Program-made: the position numbers and the translations under genes
The notes under the pieces: generated by a model
Databases searched by the model: none
Told to the model about the DNA's origin: nothing
Seen by the model: the letters and a program-made list of their open reading frames with translations, nothing else
Shown: positions 1-7,823 of the stretch, one piece after another
Layout: the number at the start of each line of letters is the position of its first letter
Numbering within the stretch: the first letter of the stretch is position 1
Assembly: GCF_014334115.1 (NCBI RefSeq)
Contig: NZ_CP060494.1
Span: 1,580,501 to 1,644,500 of the forward strand
DNA: 64,000 nt
Reading direction: 5' to 3'
DNA from: Sphingosinithalassobacter sp. CS137
GTDB lineage: Bacteria > Pseudomonadota > Alphaproteobacteria > Sphingomonadales > Sphingomonadaceae

Positions 1-354
1 CGCATCGACCGCGGCGCGCCAGCGCAGCACGGCGTCCAGCGTCGGCCGAGTGAGCATGCCGCGCCGCGGGCGCGCGTGGCGCGCACCTTCGGCTTCGTAA
101 TAGCTGTTGAACAGATAGGCGAAGCGCTCGTCGTGCAGCGCATAGCCCCGAACGTGATCGCGCAGCACGAAGGTCTCGAAGAACCAGGTCGTGTGCGCCA
201 GATGCCATTTGGCGGGCGAGGCGTCGTCCATCGACTGGGCGGTGGCATCGGCATCGCTCAGCGGCGCAACGAGCGCTTCCGACACCTGCCGGACTCGGCG
301 ATAGCGCGAAAGGAGCTCGTCAGGGGCTTTCTCGCTGGCCGGGTTCGCTCGCAT
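1..354 (-). CDS. egtB: Ergothioneine biosynthesis protein EgtB, N-terminal part (cut by window edge)
   Basis: EgtB is the iron-dependent sulfoxide synthase that joins hercynine to a cysteine-containing thiol in ergothioneine synthesis. Only the first 118 codons are present; the rest lies left of the window. The visible part is the N-terminal DinB-like domain. At about residues 47-62 it carries the family hallmark [15 protein letters not shown], which supplies iron-binding histidines, followed by [10 protein letters not shown] near residue 87. The ATG at 354 is preceded by GAGGAGAA at good spacing. The gene lies 63 bases behind the cobalamin adenosyltransferase gene on the same strand. The methyltransferase partner EgtD would be expected next, outside the window. 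Confidence 0.9.
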   Translation of the reverse strand, partial: MRANPASEKAPDELLSRYRRVRQVSEALVAPLSDADATAQSMDDASPAKWHLAHTTWFFETFVLRDHVRGYALHDERFAYLFNSYYEAEGARHARPRRGMLTRPTLDAVLRWRAAVDA

Positions 355-417
355 CCGCCTTCTCCTCACTCGGGCCGCAGCGGCCCCAATCGCCTGCGCG
401 ATCTTTAACGCCCCGCC

Positions 418-987
418 TCAGCGCGAAGCTCCCGGCTCCCACAGAATATCGCCGCCTTCCGCCGCATTGGTGACGCGGGCGAAGACGAACAAATGGTCCG
501 AAAGTCGGTTGAGATACGCCAGCGCTTGCGGATTGAGCGCAACCGCGCCCGCTGCGGCGACTGCCTCGCGCTCGGCACGACGCACCACCGCACGCGCGAC
601 GTGCAAGCACGCGGCGCCCATTCCGCCGCCCGGCAGCACGAAGCTGGTCAGCGGGTCGAGCCGTGCATTCATGCCATCAATTTCGGCTTCCAGCCGCGCG
701 ACCTGCGCCTGCGTGATGCGCAAAGCGGTGTCAGTGAGCGTGAAATCCTCACCCGGCGTCGCCAGGTCCGCGCCCAGATCGAACAGGTCATTCTGGATGC
801 GCCGGAGCGGCACCGTTGCCTCGCTCGCTCCCAACGCGGCGATCGCCACTCCAATCGCGCTGTTGGCTTCGTCGACTGCGCCGATCGCCGCCATCCGCGC
901 ATCCGATTTGGGCAGACGCGAGCCATCCACCAGACCCGTGGTGCCGTCATCCCCGGTACGGGTGTAGATCCGGTTCAGCCGGACCAG
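418..987 (-). CDS. pduO: PduO-type cob(I)yrinate a,c-diamide adenosyltransferase (apparent CTG start)
   Basis: This enzyme transfers the adenosyl group of ATP to cob(I)alamin to make adenosylcobalamin. From a CTG at 987 the protein has 189 residues and begins VRLNRIYTRTGDDGTTGLVD, which matches the family's N-terminal ATP-binding motif (usual form MVKLNRIYTRTGD). Later family motifs are VDEANSAIG and the C-terminal LNRLSDHLFVFAR. Between the preceding in-frame stop (near 1032) and the motif there is no ATG, GTG or TTG. The first conventional start is a GTG at 930, which would delete the motif. A GAGG at 996-999 sits 8 bases before the CTG. The start lies 4 bases past the stop of the upstream HIG1-like gene, so the two are probably coupled. 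The family call is sure; the start is inferred. Confidence 0.88.
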   Translation of the reverse strand: MVRLNRIYTRTGDDGTTGLVDGSRLPKSDARMAAIGAVDEANSAIGVAIAALGASEATVPLRRIQNDLFDLGADLATPGEDFTLTDTALRITQAQVARLEAEIDGMNARLDPLTSFVLPGGGMGAACLHVARAVVRRAEREAVAAAGAVALNPQALAYLNRLSDHLFVFARVTNAAEGGDILWEPGASR

Positions 988-991
988 CGGC

Positions 992-1219
992 TCAGCCTCG
1001 GCCGGCGAGCAGCAGCAGAAGCGCGACGATCACCACGGCCACGCCCTGAAAGAGCACGCGCGCCTGCATCATCTTGTTCGATCGCATGCTCGACGCGCTG
1101 GGACCGGTGCCGTTGAGATCCGCCTCCGTGGTACGAATGAAGGCAACGATGCCCCGCACGAGGGCAACGACAGTCGCGATCATCGCCGCGATCAGAAGCA
1201 GGACGAGGAAAAGGTTCAT
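992..1219 (-). CDS. HIG1-like twin transmembrane protein
   Basis: A 75-residue inner-membrane protein with two hydrophobic helices, at residues 2-28 and about 55-72. They are joined by a short polar loop holding NKMMQARVLFQ. That loop resembles the conserved segment of the HIG1 (hypoxia-induced, PF04588) family, whose mitochondrial members associate with respiratory complexes. Bacterial members are common in alphaproteobacteria, usually with unknown function. The ATG at 1219 lies 9 bases after the gluQRS stop, and the stop is 4 bases before the proposed adenosyltransferase start. It therefore sits in the middle of an operon. The HIG1 assignment rests on the loop motif and topology. Confidence 0.75.
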   Translation of the reverse strand: MNLFLVLLLIAAMIATVVALVRGIVAFIRTTEADLNGTGPSASSMRSNKMMQARVLFQGVAVVIVALLLLLAGRG

Positions 1220-1228
1220 GCCCCCAAT

Positions 1229-2104
1229 CTAGTCCTTCGCGCGCGCGATGCCAACCGGCAGAGAGCCCGAACGCAATGTTTCCGCGAGCGCACGTCCGTC
1301 CTCTCCTGCCGCGCGCAGTGCCGCCAGCGCCGGCGCGCCGCTGCGCTTCGCAAGCCGCCGTCCAGCGGCGTCGGTGAGCAGCGCGTGGTGCCGGTATTCC
1401 GGTACGCGAAGCGCGAGCAGCGCTTGGAGCAGCCGATGGACGTGAGTCGCGTCGAACAGGTCGCGCCCGCGCACGATGTGGCTCACGCGCTGGGCCGCAT
1501 CGTCGATCGTCACGGCAAGATGATAGGAAGCGGGCGCATCCTTGCGTGCGAGTACCACGTCGCCGAAAATGGCGGGAGCTGCGCGGACGGTCCCGGCGAA
1601 CGCGTCGTGCCAGTCGAGTGCTCGCCCGGCGCGCCCGACTGCGGCCGCCATATCGAGCCGCCAGCAATGCGCCTCGGTCGCGACGCGCGCGGCGCGTTCG
1701 TCCTCCCGCAAGGCGCGGCATGTGCCGGGATAGACCGGCCCGTCGGGACCGTGCGGCGCCGAAACGCTCGCTGCGACTTCGCGCGCGATCTCTGCCCGCG
1801 TGCAGAAACAGGGATAGAGCAGGCCCATTCCCCTCAGCCGGTCGAGCGCAGCCTGATAGAGCGGCAGCCGCTGCGACTGGAATACGGGTTCGCCGTCCCA
1901 GTCGAGCCCCAGCCAGTGCAGGTCGGCGAGGATCGTATCGACATTTTCGGGGCGGCTGCGGGTGCCGTCGACATCCTCGATCCGCAGCAGGAAACGGCCG
2001 CCGTTCGCGCGGGCGAAATCATGCGCGAGCACCGCCGAATAGGCGTGGCCGAGGTGCAGCTGGCCGGTGGGGCTGGGGGCGAAGCGGGTGGTGACCAACA
2101 TCAA
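1229..2104 (-). CDS. gluQRS: Glutamyl-Q tRNA(Asp) synthetase
   Basis: GluQRS is a truncated glutamyl-tRNA synthetase paralogue. It activates glutamate and attaches it to queuosine at position 34 of tRNA(Asp). The 291-residue length matches the family, which lacks the anticodon-binding half of GltX. The class I signature RFAPSPTGQLHLGHA is at residues 7-21, RIEDVDGTR follows near 41, and a KMSKS-like LAKRSGAPAL is near residue 255. CFC (about residue 98) and a later cysteine (YPGTC) fit the zinc site. Start is the ATG at 2104 or the adjacent one at 2101. It is the first gene of a minus-strand operon running towards egtB. Confidence 0.95.
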   Translation of the reverse strand: MMLVTTRFAPSPTGQLHLGHAYSAVLAHDFARANGGRFLLRIEDVDGTRSRPENVDTILADLHWLGLDWDGEPVFQSQRLPLYQAALDRLRGMGLLYPCFCTRAEIAREVAASVSAPHGPDGPVYPGTCRALREDERAARVATEAHCWRLDMAAAVGRAGRALDWHDAFAGTVRAAPAIFGDVVLARKDAPASYHLAVTIDDAAQRVSHIVRGRDLFDATHVHRLLQALLALRVPEYRHHALLTDAAGRRLAKRSGAPALAALRAAGEDGRALAETLRSGSLPVGIARAKD

Positions 2105-2112
2105 AGTGGCCC

Positions 2113-2142
2113 TTGACCGCGAGTCGCACGCTGTGCTGTCAT
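2113..2142 (+). promoter_or_regulatory. Candidate sigma-70 promoter for the HNH endonuclease gene
   Basis: TTGACC at 2113-2118 matches five of six -35 consensus bases. TGTCAT at 2137-2142 matches four of six -10 bases, with an 18-base spacer. It lies in the 94-base divergent gap between gluQRS and the HNH gene, about 57 bases before that gene's start. Found by eye only. Confidence 0.35.
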
Positions 2143-2198
2143 CATGGCGTCATCCTGATTGCCGAAAGGCATGCCGGAAACGAGAGCGAGGGGAGCGC

Positions 2199-2765
2199 AT
2201 GTATCATCCCGATCTGATCCGGCATCCGGACAGTTGTCCCGCACTCGTCCTCAATGCCGATTACACGCCGCTCAGCTATTATCCGCTCAGCGTGTGGCCC
2301 TGGCAGACGGCGATCAAGGCAGTGTTCCTCGAACGGGTCGACATCGTCAGCTACTATGAACGCGAGGTCCGAAGTCCCAGCGCGAGGCTGAAGCTCCCTT
2401 CGGTCATCGCGCTCCGACAATATGTTCGCCCCTCCCAATTCCCTGCCTTCACGCGCTTCAATCTCTTTCTCAGAGACAAGTTCAGCTGCCAATATTGCGG
2501 CTCCCAGCGCGACCTCACTTTCGATCACGTCATTCCCCGCGCCCAGGGCGGCCGCACCACCTGGGAAAACGTCGCCACGGCCTGCGCGCCCTGCAACCTG
2601 CGCAAGGGCGGGCGCACGCCGAAACAGGCCGCGATGCCGCTCCATATCGAGCCGATCCGTCCGACCAGCTGGCAGCTCCAGGAGCACGGCCGCCGCTTTC
2701 CGCCGAATTTTCTGCATGAAACCTGGCGCGACTGGCTCTATTGGGACGTCGAGCTGGAGGCCTGA
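2199..2765 (+). CDS. HNH endonuclease
   Basis: A 188-residue HNH nuclease of a type widespread in alphaproteobacteria, usually as a conserved single chromosomal gene of unknown cellular role. The zinc-finger HNH core is at about residues 96-135: CQYCG, then LTFDHVIPRAQGG holding the catalytic DH, then N and CAPCN, closing with the second CxxC pair. The ATG at 2199 is chosen because GAGGGGA lies just upstream and the protein then begins MYHPDLIR. A longer reading from 2067 would run antisense into gluQRS. No restriction methyltransferase or phage gene is nearby, so a restriction role is not indicated. Confidence 0.88.
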   Translation: MYHPDLIRHPDSCPALVLNADYTPLSYYPLSVWPWQTAIKAVFLERVDIVSYYEREVRSPSARLKLPSVIALRQYVRPSQFPAFTRFNLFLRDKFSCQYCGSQRDLTFDHVIPRAQGGRTTWENVATACAPCNLRKGGRTPKQAAMPLHIEPIRPTSWQLQEHGRRFPPNFLHETWRDWLYWDVELEA

Positions 2766-2808
2766 CAACCCGATCTCCACCTTGCCACGCAACGGTCGAA
2801 ACGGCTGC

Positions 2809-2837
2809 TTGAACGGCCTGTTCTATATCGCTAATAC
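2809..2837 (+). promoter_or_regulatory. Candidate promoter for the penicillin-binding protein gene
   Basis: TTGAAC at 2809-2814 and TAATAC at 2832-2837 are separated by 17 bases. They lie in the 92-base gap before the GTG start at 2858. The -35 match is good and the -10 match is partial. Found by eye. Confidence 0.35.
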
Positions 2838-2857
2838 AGCGGATCGAGCGAGCAAGA

Positions 2858-5089
2858 GTGAGCGACTCCGATCCTTTCGACTGGACCCGCGTCCGGCATG
2901 ACGGCAGCGGCGATCCGCTGGAGCTGACCGGCGGGCTGCCGCCCGGCCGCTCGGCAAAGGTACCGCTGCGCCCCGCGCCTCCCGGTCCGCCCTCTCCGCC
3001 GGGGCCGTCCGTCGCTGCGGGGCCGTTCGAGCCCGCGCCCGGCAGCTACACGACCAACCTGCCGGTGGTCTATCGGCCAAGCCCGTGGCGCTGGGTCGTG
3101 CGCGGCGTTGCGGCGCTGATCGTGCTGATGATCGTCGCGATCGGCTGGCTGACGCTCACCGCCCCACTTTCCAAATCGCTCCAGCCGCCCGCGCCGCCCT
3201 CGATCACGCTGCTTTCGTCGGACGGAACGCCGATCGCGCGGCGCGGCGCCAATATCGGCGCGCCGGTGGACGCCGCCGAACTGCCCGAGCATGTCCGCAA
3301 CGCCTTCATCGCGATCGAGGACCGCCGCTTCTACGGCCATTGGGGAATCGATCCGCGCGGCATCGCGCGGGCGATGCTCGCGAACCTCTCGGAAGGTGGC
3401 GTCCGCCAGGGCGGCAGCACCATCACCCAGCAGCTCGCCAAGAACGCGTTCCTCGACCTAGACCGCACGATGGGGCGCAAGTTTCAGGAGATGCTCATCG
3501 CCTTCTGGCTCGAAGCCTGGCTCAGCAAGAACGACATTCTCTCGCGCTATCTGTCGAACGTCTATTTCGGCGACAATGCCTATGGCCTCACCGCCGCCGC
3601 GCGCCACTATTTCAGCAAGACGCCCGAGGAACTGAGCGTCGGCGAGGCCGCGATGCTCGCGGGGCTGGTACAGGCGCCGTCGCGGCTGGCGCCGACCGGC
3701 AATCTCAGCGGCGCGCGCGAGCGGCAGCAGCTGGTGGTCGGCGCGATGGTCGATGCCGGACTGCTCGACCCCGAGGAGGCCGAGGAGGTCCGCCCAGCCC
3801 GGCTCGACACCCATCGCGTCCGTGCGCTTCCCAGCGGCACCTATTTCGCGGATTGGGTGCTGCCGCAGGCGCGCGACCGCGCCGGCGAAATCGCCAGCGA
3901 GCAGACGGTGCAGACTACGCTCGACGCTCGGCTCCAGCGCGCCGCCGATCGCGCGGTGGCAAATGCCGGGCTGCGCAAGGCGCAGGCGGCGCTGGTCGCG
4001 ATGCGCCCCGACGGCACCGTAGTGGCGATGGTCGGCGGCAGGAACTATCGCGAAAGCCCGTTCAATCGAGCGACGCAGGCGCGGCGCCAGCCGGGCTCGA
4101 CCTTCAAGCTGTTCGTCTATCTCGCGGCGCTGCGCAGCGGAATGACTCCGAACACGCTGGTTCGGGACGAGCCGGTGACGCTCGGCGACTGGTCGCCGGA
4201 GAACAGCGACGGCCGGTACCTCGGGCAGATTCCGCTGTGGCAGGCGTTCGCCCGATCGAGCAACGTCGCCGCGGCCCGGCTGATTCGTCAGGTGGGCCCG
4301 CAGGCAGTGATCCGTGCCGCGCGCGATCTGGGGATCACCACGCGGATCCCCGCCGACGCTTCGATCGCGCTCGGCACGTCGAACGTCTCGCTGATCGAAC
4401 TGACCGCCGCCTATGCAGCGATCGCGGCAGGCGAAGCACCGGTGCGGGTGCGCGGTCTGCCCGAGGATCAGGACCGCACGCGGTGGCTCTCCGGCTCCGG
4501 CGCATCGCCGCTCTCGCGACGTGAGCTGGAGGGGATGCGAACCTTGCTCGCCGCTTCGATCCGCGAAGGCACCAGCCGCCCGGCCGGACTGTCGATCGAC
4601 GCGTTCGGCAAGACCGGGACGACGCAGGACAATCGCGACGCCTGGTTCGTCGGCTATGCCGGCGATCTGGTCGTCGGCGTGTGGGTAGGCAACGACGACA
4701 ACACGCCGAACGCGGGCCTTTCCAGCGCGATTCCGGCGCGCATCTGGCGCGATTTCATGACCACGGCGCTCGGCGTCTCCGCACGACGCGCCGCTCCCCC
4801 GCCGCAGGTCGAGGAAGCCGCTGTCGAAGAGACGGAGCCGGGCTTCTCGATCGAATTCGACGAGGCTCCGTTCGGATTGGAAGGCGAGTTCCGCGGGCGC
4901 GGCTTCAGCCTGGAAGTCGGCCCGGATGGCGGCATCACCGTCGCCGAGCCCGGCGCACCCGTGGAAGACCGGAAGGAGAGCCCCGACCGGCTCGAGATCC
5001 TCCCGCCCGAACGCCGCGGAATCGCGCCACCGCCGCAGCGCCAGCCGCTCCCCCGAGGCGACGGCGAACCGCTCTACCAGCCACAGTAG
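2858..5089 (+). CDS. Bifunctional class A penicillin-binding protein (PBP1A-like family)
   Basis: A 743-residue inner-membrane enzyme that polymerises lipid II and cross-links peptidoglycan in the periplasm. A proline-rich cytoplasmic leader (residues 1-70) is followed by one membrane helix at about 76-98. The GT51 transglycosylase domain has catalytic E154 in AIEDRRFYGHWG, then GGSTITQQLAKN. The transpeptidase domain shows S414-T-F-K417, S467-S-N469 and K585-T-G587, so all three active-site motifs are intact. The C-terminal 110 residues or so are acidic and low in complexity, with no recognised domain. The start is GTG at 2858 with a weak ribosome site (GAGCAAGA). Whether it is closer to PBP1A or PBP1C needs alignment. 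Confidence 0.93.
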   Translation: MSDSDPFDWTRVRHDGSGDPLELTGGLPPGRSAKVPLRPAPPGPPSPPGPSVAAGPFEPAPGSYTTNLPVVYRPSPWRWVVRGVAALIVLMIVAIGWLTLTAPLSKSLQPPAPPSITLLSSDGTPIARRGANIGAPVDAAELPEHVRNAFIAIEDRRFYGHWGIDPRGIARAMLANLSEGGVRQGGSTITQQLAKNAFLDLDRTMGRKFQEMLIAFWLEAWLSKNDILSRYLSNVYFGDNAYGLTAAARHYFSKTPEELSVGEAAMLAGLVQAPSRLAPTGNLSGARERQQLVVGAMVDAGLLDPEEAEEVRPARLDTHRVRALPSGTYFADWVLPQARDRAGEIASEQTVQTTLDARLQRAADRAVANAGLRKAQAALVAMRPDGTVVAMVGGRNYRESPFNRATQARRQPGSTFKLFVYLAALRSGMTPNTLVRDEPVTLGDWSPENSDGRYLGQIPLWQAFARSSNVAAARLIRQVGPQAVIRAARDLGITTRIPADASIALGTSNVSLIELTAAYAAIAAGEAPVRVRGLPEDQDRTRWLSGSGASPLSRRELEGMRTLLAASIREGTSRPAGLSIDAFGKTGTTQDNRDAWFVGYAGDLVVGVWVGNDDNTPNAGLSSAIPARIWRDFMTTALGVSARRAAPPPQVEEAAVEETEPGFSIEFDEAPFGLEGEFRGRGFSLEVGPDGGITVAEPGAPVEDRKESPDRLEILPPERRGIAPPPQRQPLPRGDGEPLYQPQ

Positions 5090-5136
5090 AAAAGCCGCTG
5101 TTGACGCAGGCGCGGACACTGCCGCAAGGCGCCGCC

Positions 5137-6138
5137 ATGCGCTTCTTCTCGGACAACGCCGCCCCCGTCTCGCCCGCCGTGTTCGACGCGCTCGCCGCCG
5201 CGAACACGCTCGACACCGCCTATGACGGCGATCGCTGGAGCAAGGCGCTCGACGGCCGCTTCTCCGAGCTGTTCGAGCGCGAGGTTCGCGTCCTGTGGGT
5301 GCCGAGCGGGACCGCGGCGAACTGCCTCGCGCTCGCCGCGCTCTGCCCGCCGCATGGCGCGGTCGTGTGCCACCGCGAGGCGCACATCAACACCGACGAA
5401 TGCGGCGCACCCGGCTTCTACACCCATGGCGCCAAGCTGCTGCTCGGCGAAGGGCCCGCCGCGAAGCTGACCCCCGAAGCGATCGAGGCGGTGCTTGCCG
5501 GCATCCGCGACGACGTACACCAGGTGCAGGCGCATGCGATCTCGATCACCAACGCCACCGAATATGGCCGAGTCTACACGCCCGCCGAAGTTGCGGCCAT
5601 CGGGGTGCTGGCGAAGGAACGCGGGCTTGGCTTCCACATGGACGGCGCCCGTTTTGCCAATGCAGTCGCGCACCTCGGCTGCACCCCGGCCGAGCTGAGC
5701 TGGCGCGGCGGAGTCGATGCGCTCAGCTTCGGCTTCGTCAAGAACGGGGGGATGAGCGCCGAGGCGCTGGTGTTCTTCGACACACATCTTGCCGATGCGA
5801 CTCTCTATCGCCGCAAGCGTGCCGGTCTGCTGCTGTCGAAGGGTCGCTATCTCGCGGCACAGCTGCTGGCGATGCTCGACGGTGATCTGTGGCTGGCGAA
5901 TGCGCGCGCCGCCAACGCCGCGGCCGCGCTGCTGGCGCGGGCAGCCGGCGAACGCCTCGTCCATCCGGTCGAAGCCAACGAAGTGTTCCTCAAGGTGAGT
6001 GCGGAAGAGGCCGCGCGACTGCGCGGGCTGGGCTTCGATTTCTACGACTGGGGACCAGGCGAAGCGCGGCTGGTGACCAGCTGGGATCATTCCGAAGCGG
6101 CGATCCGCCCGCTCGCCGACGCGATCGCCGCGCTGTGA
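5137..6138 (+). CDS. Low-specificity threonine aldolase / beta-eliminating lyase family enzyme
   Basis: A 333-residue PLP-dependent fold type I enzyme. Family members split L-threonine or related beta-hydroxy amino acids into glycine and an aldehyde. Visible motifs are SDNAAPVSP at the N-terminus, VPSGTAANCLAL (phosphate-binding loop, about residue 54), H89 and E91 in CHREAHINTDE, HMDGARFANAV near 168-178, and the probable Schiff-base lysine K202 in FVKNGGMS. The ATG at 5137 gives the standard N-terminus. The gene lies 47 bases behind the penicillin-binding protein gene. Its stop overlaps the start of the next gene (GTGA), so it is coupled to the exporter. Substrate is not proven. Confidence 0.88.
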   Translation: MRFFSDNAAPVSPAVFDALAAANTLDTAYDGDRWSKALDGRFSELFEREVRVLWVPSGTAANCLALAALCPPHGAVVCHREAHINTDECGAPGFYTHGAKLLLGEGPAAKLTPEAIEAVLAGIRDDVHQVQAHAISITNATEYGRVYTPAEVAAIGVLAKERGLGFHMDGARFANAVAHLGCTPAELSWRGGVDALSFGFVKNGGMSAEALVFFDTHLADATLYRRKRAGLLLSKGRYLAAQLLAMLDGDLWLANARAANAAAALLARAAGERLVHPVEANEVFLKVSAEEAARLRGLGFDFYDWGPGEARLVTSWDHSEAAIRPLADAIAAL

Positions 6139-7061
6139 GCAACGAGGACATAGTCGAGCCGCCGCGCTCGACTCGGCTGGCGATCCTCATTCCCTTCTTC
6201 GTCGTGACGCTGATCTGGGGATCGACCTGGATCGTGATCCGCGACCAGATCGGCCAGGTGCCGCCTAGCTGGTCGGTCACCTATCGCTTCGCGGTGGCGG
6301 GGCTGGTGATGCTCGGCTGGGCTATTGCCAAGCGCCAGCCGCTCCGGCTCGATGTGCGCGGCTGGCGCTTCGCGGCGGTGCTCGGGCTGATGCAGTTCGT
6401 CCTCAATTTCAACTTCGTCTATCGCGCCGAATTTTACGTCACGTCCGGGCTGGTCGCAGTGGTGTTCGCGCTGCTGCTGGTGCCCAACGCGATCCTTGGC
6501 CGCCTCTTCCTGGGCCAGCAGCTCGGCCGGCAGCTGCTCGTCGGATCGGCGATCGCCATGGCGGGAGTCGCGCTGCTCTTCATCCATGAGGCGCGGCAGG
6601 ACCCGAGTGCTACAGGCAATGTGCTCACCGGAGTCGCGATCACCTTCGCCGGCGTGCTCTCCGCCTCGGTGGCCAATGTGATGCAGGCGACCAAGACCTC
6701 GCGCGCCTATCCGATGGTGCCGATGCTGGGAACGGCGATGCTGCTGGGCGCGGGCATGAACGCGCTCTGGGCATTCGTCACCGCCGGTCCGCCGACGGTG
6801 GAGTGGAGGCTCGGCTATTTCGCCGGCATCGCCTATCTCGGCATCTTCGCCTCGGCGCTGGCCTTCACGCTCTATTTCGGAGTGATCCGCGTGATCGGAC
6901 CGGCCAAGGCCGCCTATTCGAGCGTGCTGGTGCCGGTGATCGCGATGCTGCTCTCGACTCTGTTCGAAGGCTATCGCTGGTCCGCGCTCGCGGCGGCCGG
7001 CGCGCTGCTGGCGCTGGCCGGGCTGGTGGTGGCGCTCAGGGCGCGCAGGCCGAACCGATAG
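6135..7061 (+). CDS. DMT-superfamily (EamA) membrane transporter
   Basis: A 308-residue protein with about ten hydrophobic segments arranged as two EamA repeats. The first repeat opens with LIWGSTWIVIRDQIG, typical of drug/metabolite exporters. The GTG start at 6135 shares four bases with the aldolase stop. A natural guess is export of an amino acid or related metabolite handled by the upstream PLP enzyme, but only the context supports that. The 3' end runs 91 bases into the convergent epimerase gene on the other strand. Confidence 0.88.
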   Translation: MSNEDIVEPPRSTRLAILIPFFVVTLIWGSTWIVIRDQIGQVPPSWSVTYRFAVAGLVMLGWAIAKRQPLRLDVRGWRFAAVLGLMQFVLNFNFVYRAEFYVTSGLVAVVFALLLVPNAILGRLFLGQQLGRQLLVGSAIAMAGVALLFIHEARQDPSATGNVLTGVAITFAGVLSASVANVMQATKTSRAYPMVPMLGTAMLLGAGMNALWAFVTAGPPTVEWRLGYFAGIAYLGIFASALAFTLYFGVIRVIGPAKAAYSSVLVPVIAMLLSTLFEGYRWSALAAAGALLALAGLVVALRARRPNR

Positions 7062-7816
7062 TCGGGATAGCGCAGGGTCAAGCCAAGCAACCGCTTCGCC
7101 TTGCCGTTCGCGACGCGGCGGTTCTCCGAATAAAAGGCGCGTGCGGCGGGCGAGAGATCGGCCTGCGCCAGCGGCACCAGCGGCGGCACCGGCAGGCCGA
7201 GCAGCCGACAGGCACAGGCGATCACGTCCGATTGCGGCGCGGGCAGATCGTCGGCGAGGTTGTACGCACCCGCCGGCCCCTGCAGTCCGCGCACCAGCCC
7301 CTCGACGATGTCATCGACATGGATGCGGCTGAAGACCTGTCCGCCGGCGTTGATCCGCTGCGCCCGCCCCTCGCGCACGCGATCGAGCGGCGATCGGCCG
7401 GGTCCGTAAATGCCCGGCAGGCGAAACACATGCGCATTGGGCAGCGCCAGCCACGCCGCATCGGCCGCGGCGCGGGCCATGCGCCGGCCAATGCCGGTCG
7501 GCGCGCTTTCATCGACCCAGCCGCCGCCGCTGTCGCCATAGACGCCGGTGGAGGAAAGATAGCCGAGCCACGCGCCCGACGCGGCCAGGTCGGGCCCATA
7601 GGCTGCAAGTACCGGTTCCGCCTCCTGGGCCGGCGGAACCGACGAAAGGATGTGCGTCGCCTCGCGGATTTCGAACCGCACGCGTTCGGTGTCGGCAAAG
7701 GCGATACTGCCCTCGCGCCCGTGCCGCGTGGTGCCGGCGACGCGCCATCCATGGTCGCGCAGGCGCGCCGCCAGCCGCGAGGCGGTATAGCCAAGGCCGA
7801 GGATCAGCAGCCGCAA
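6971..7816 (-). CDS. YeeZ-like NAD-dependent epimerase/dehydratase (SDR family)
   Basis: A 281-residue Rossmann-fold protein. The nucleotide-binding loop LILGLGYTASRLA is at residues 4-16, and YLSSTGVYGD and VFRLPGIYGPGR are typical of the extended/atypical SDR group around E. coli YeeZ. The usual YxxxK pair is not obvious, as in other atypical members. I chose the TTG at 7816, just before the first beta strand (LRLLILGLG). It lies 7 bases past the stop of the upstream M28 peptidase gene. An upstream GTG at 7897 would add an unrelated leader inside that gene. Substrate unknown. Confidence 0.8.
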   Translation of the reverse strand: MRLLILGLGYTASRLAARLRDHGWRVAGTTRHGREGSIAFADTERVRFEIREATHILSSVPPAQEAEPVLAAYGPDLAASGAWLGYLSSTGVYGDSGGGWVDESAPTGIGRRMARAAADAAWLALPNAHVFRLPGIYGPGRSPLDRVREGRAQRINAGGQVFSRIHVDDIVEGLVRGLQGPAGAYNLADDLPAPQSDVIACACRLLGLPVPPLVPLAQADLSPAARAFYSENRRVANGKAKRLLGLTLRYPDYRFGLRALSATTSPASASSAPAAASADQR

Positions 7817-7823
7817 GTGCGGC

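Noticed and set aside
76..408. Plus-strand open frame at the left edge
   Set aside because: It is antisense to egtB, which shows the DinB-domain motif on the minus strand and a good ribosome site.
985..1032. A frameshift or broken adenosyltransferase gene
   Set aside because: The reading frame is uninterrupted through the whole conserved motif; only the start codon is unusual, so a CTG start is simpler than a pseudogene.
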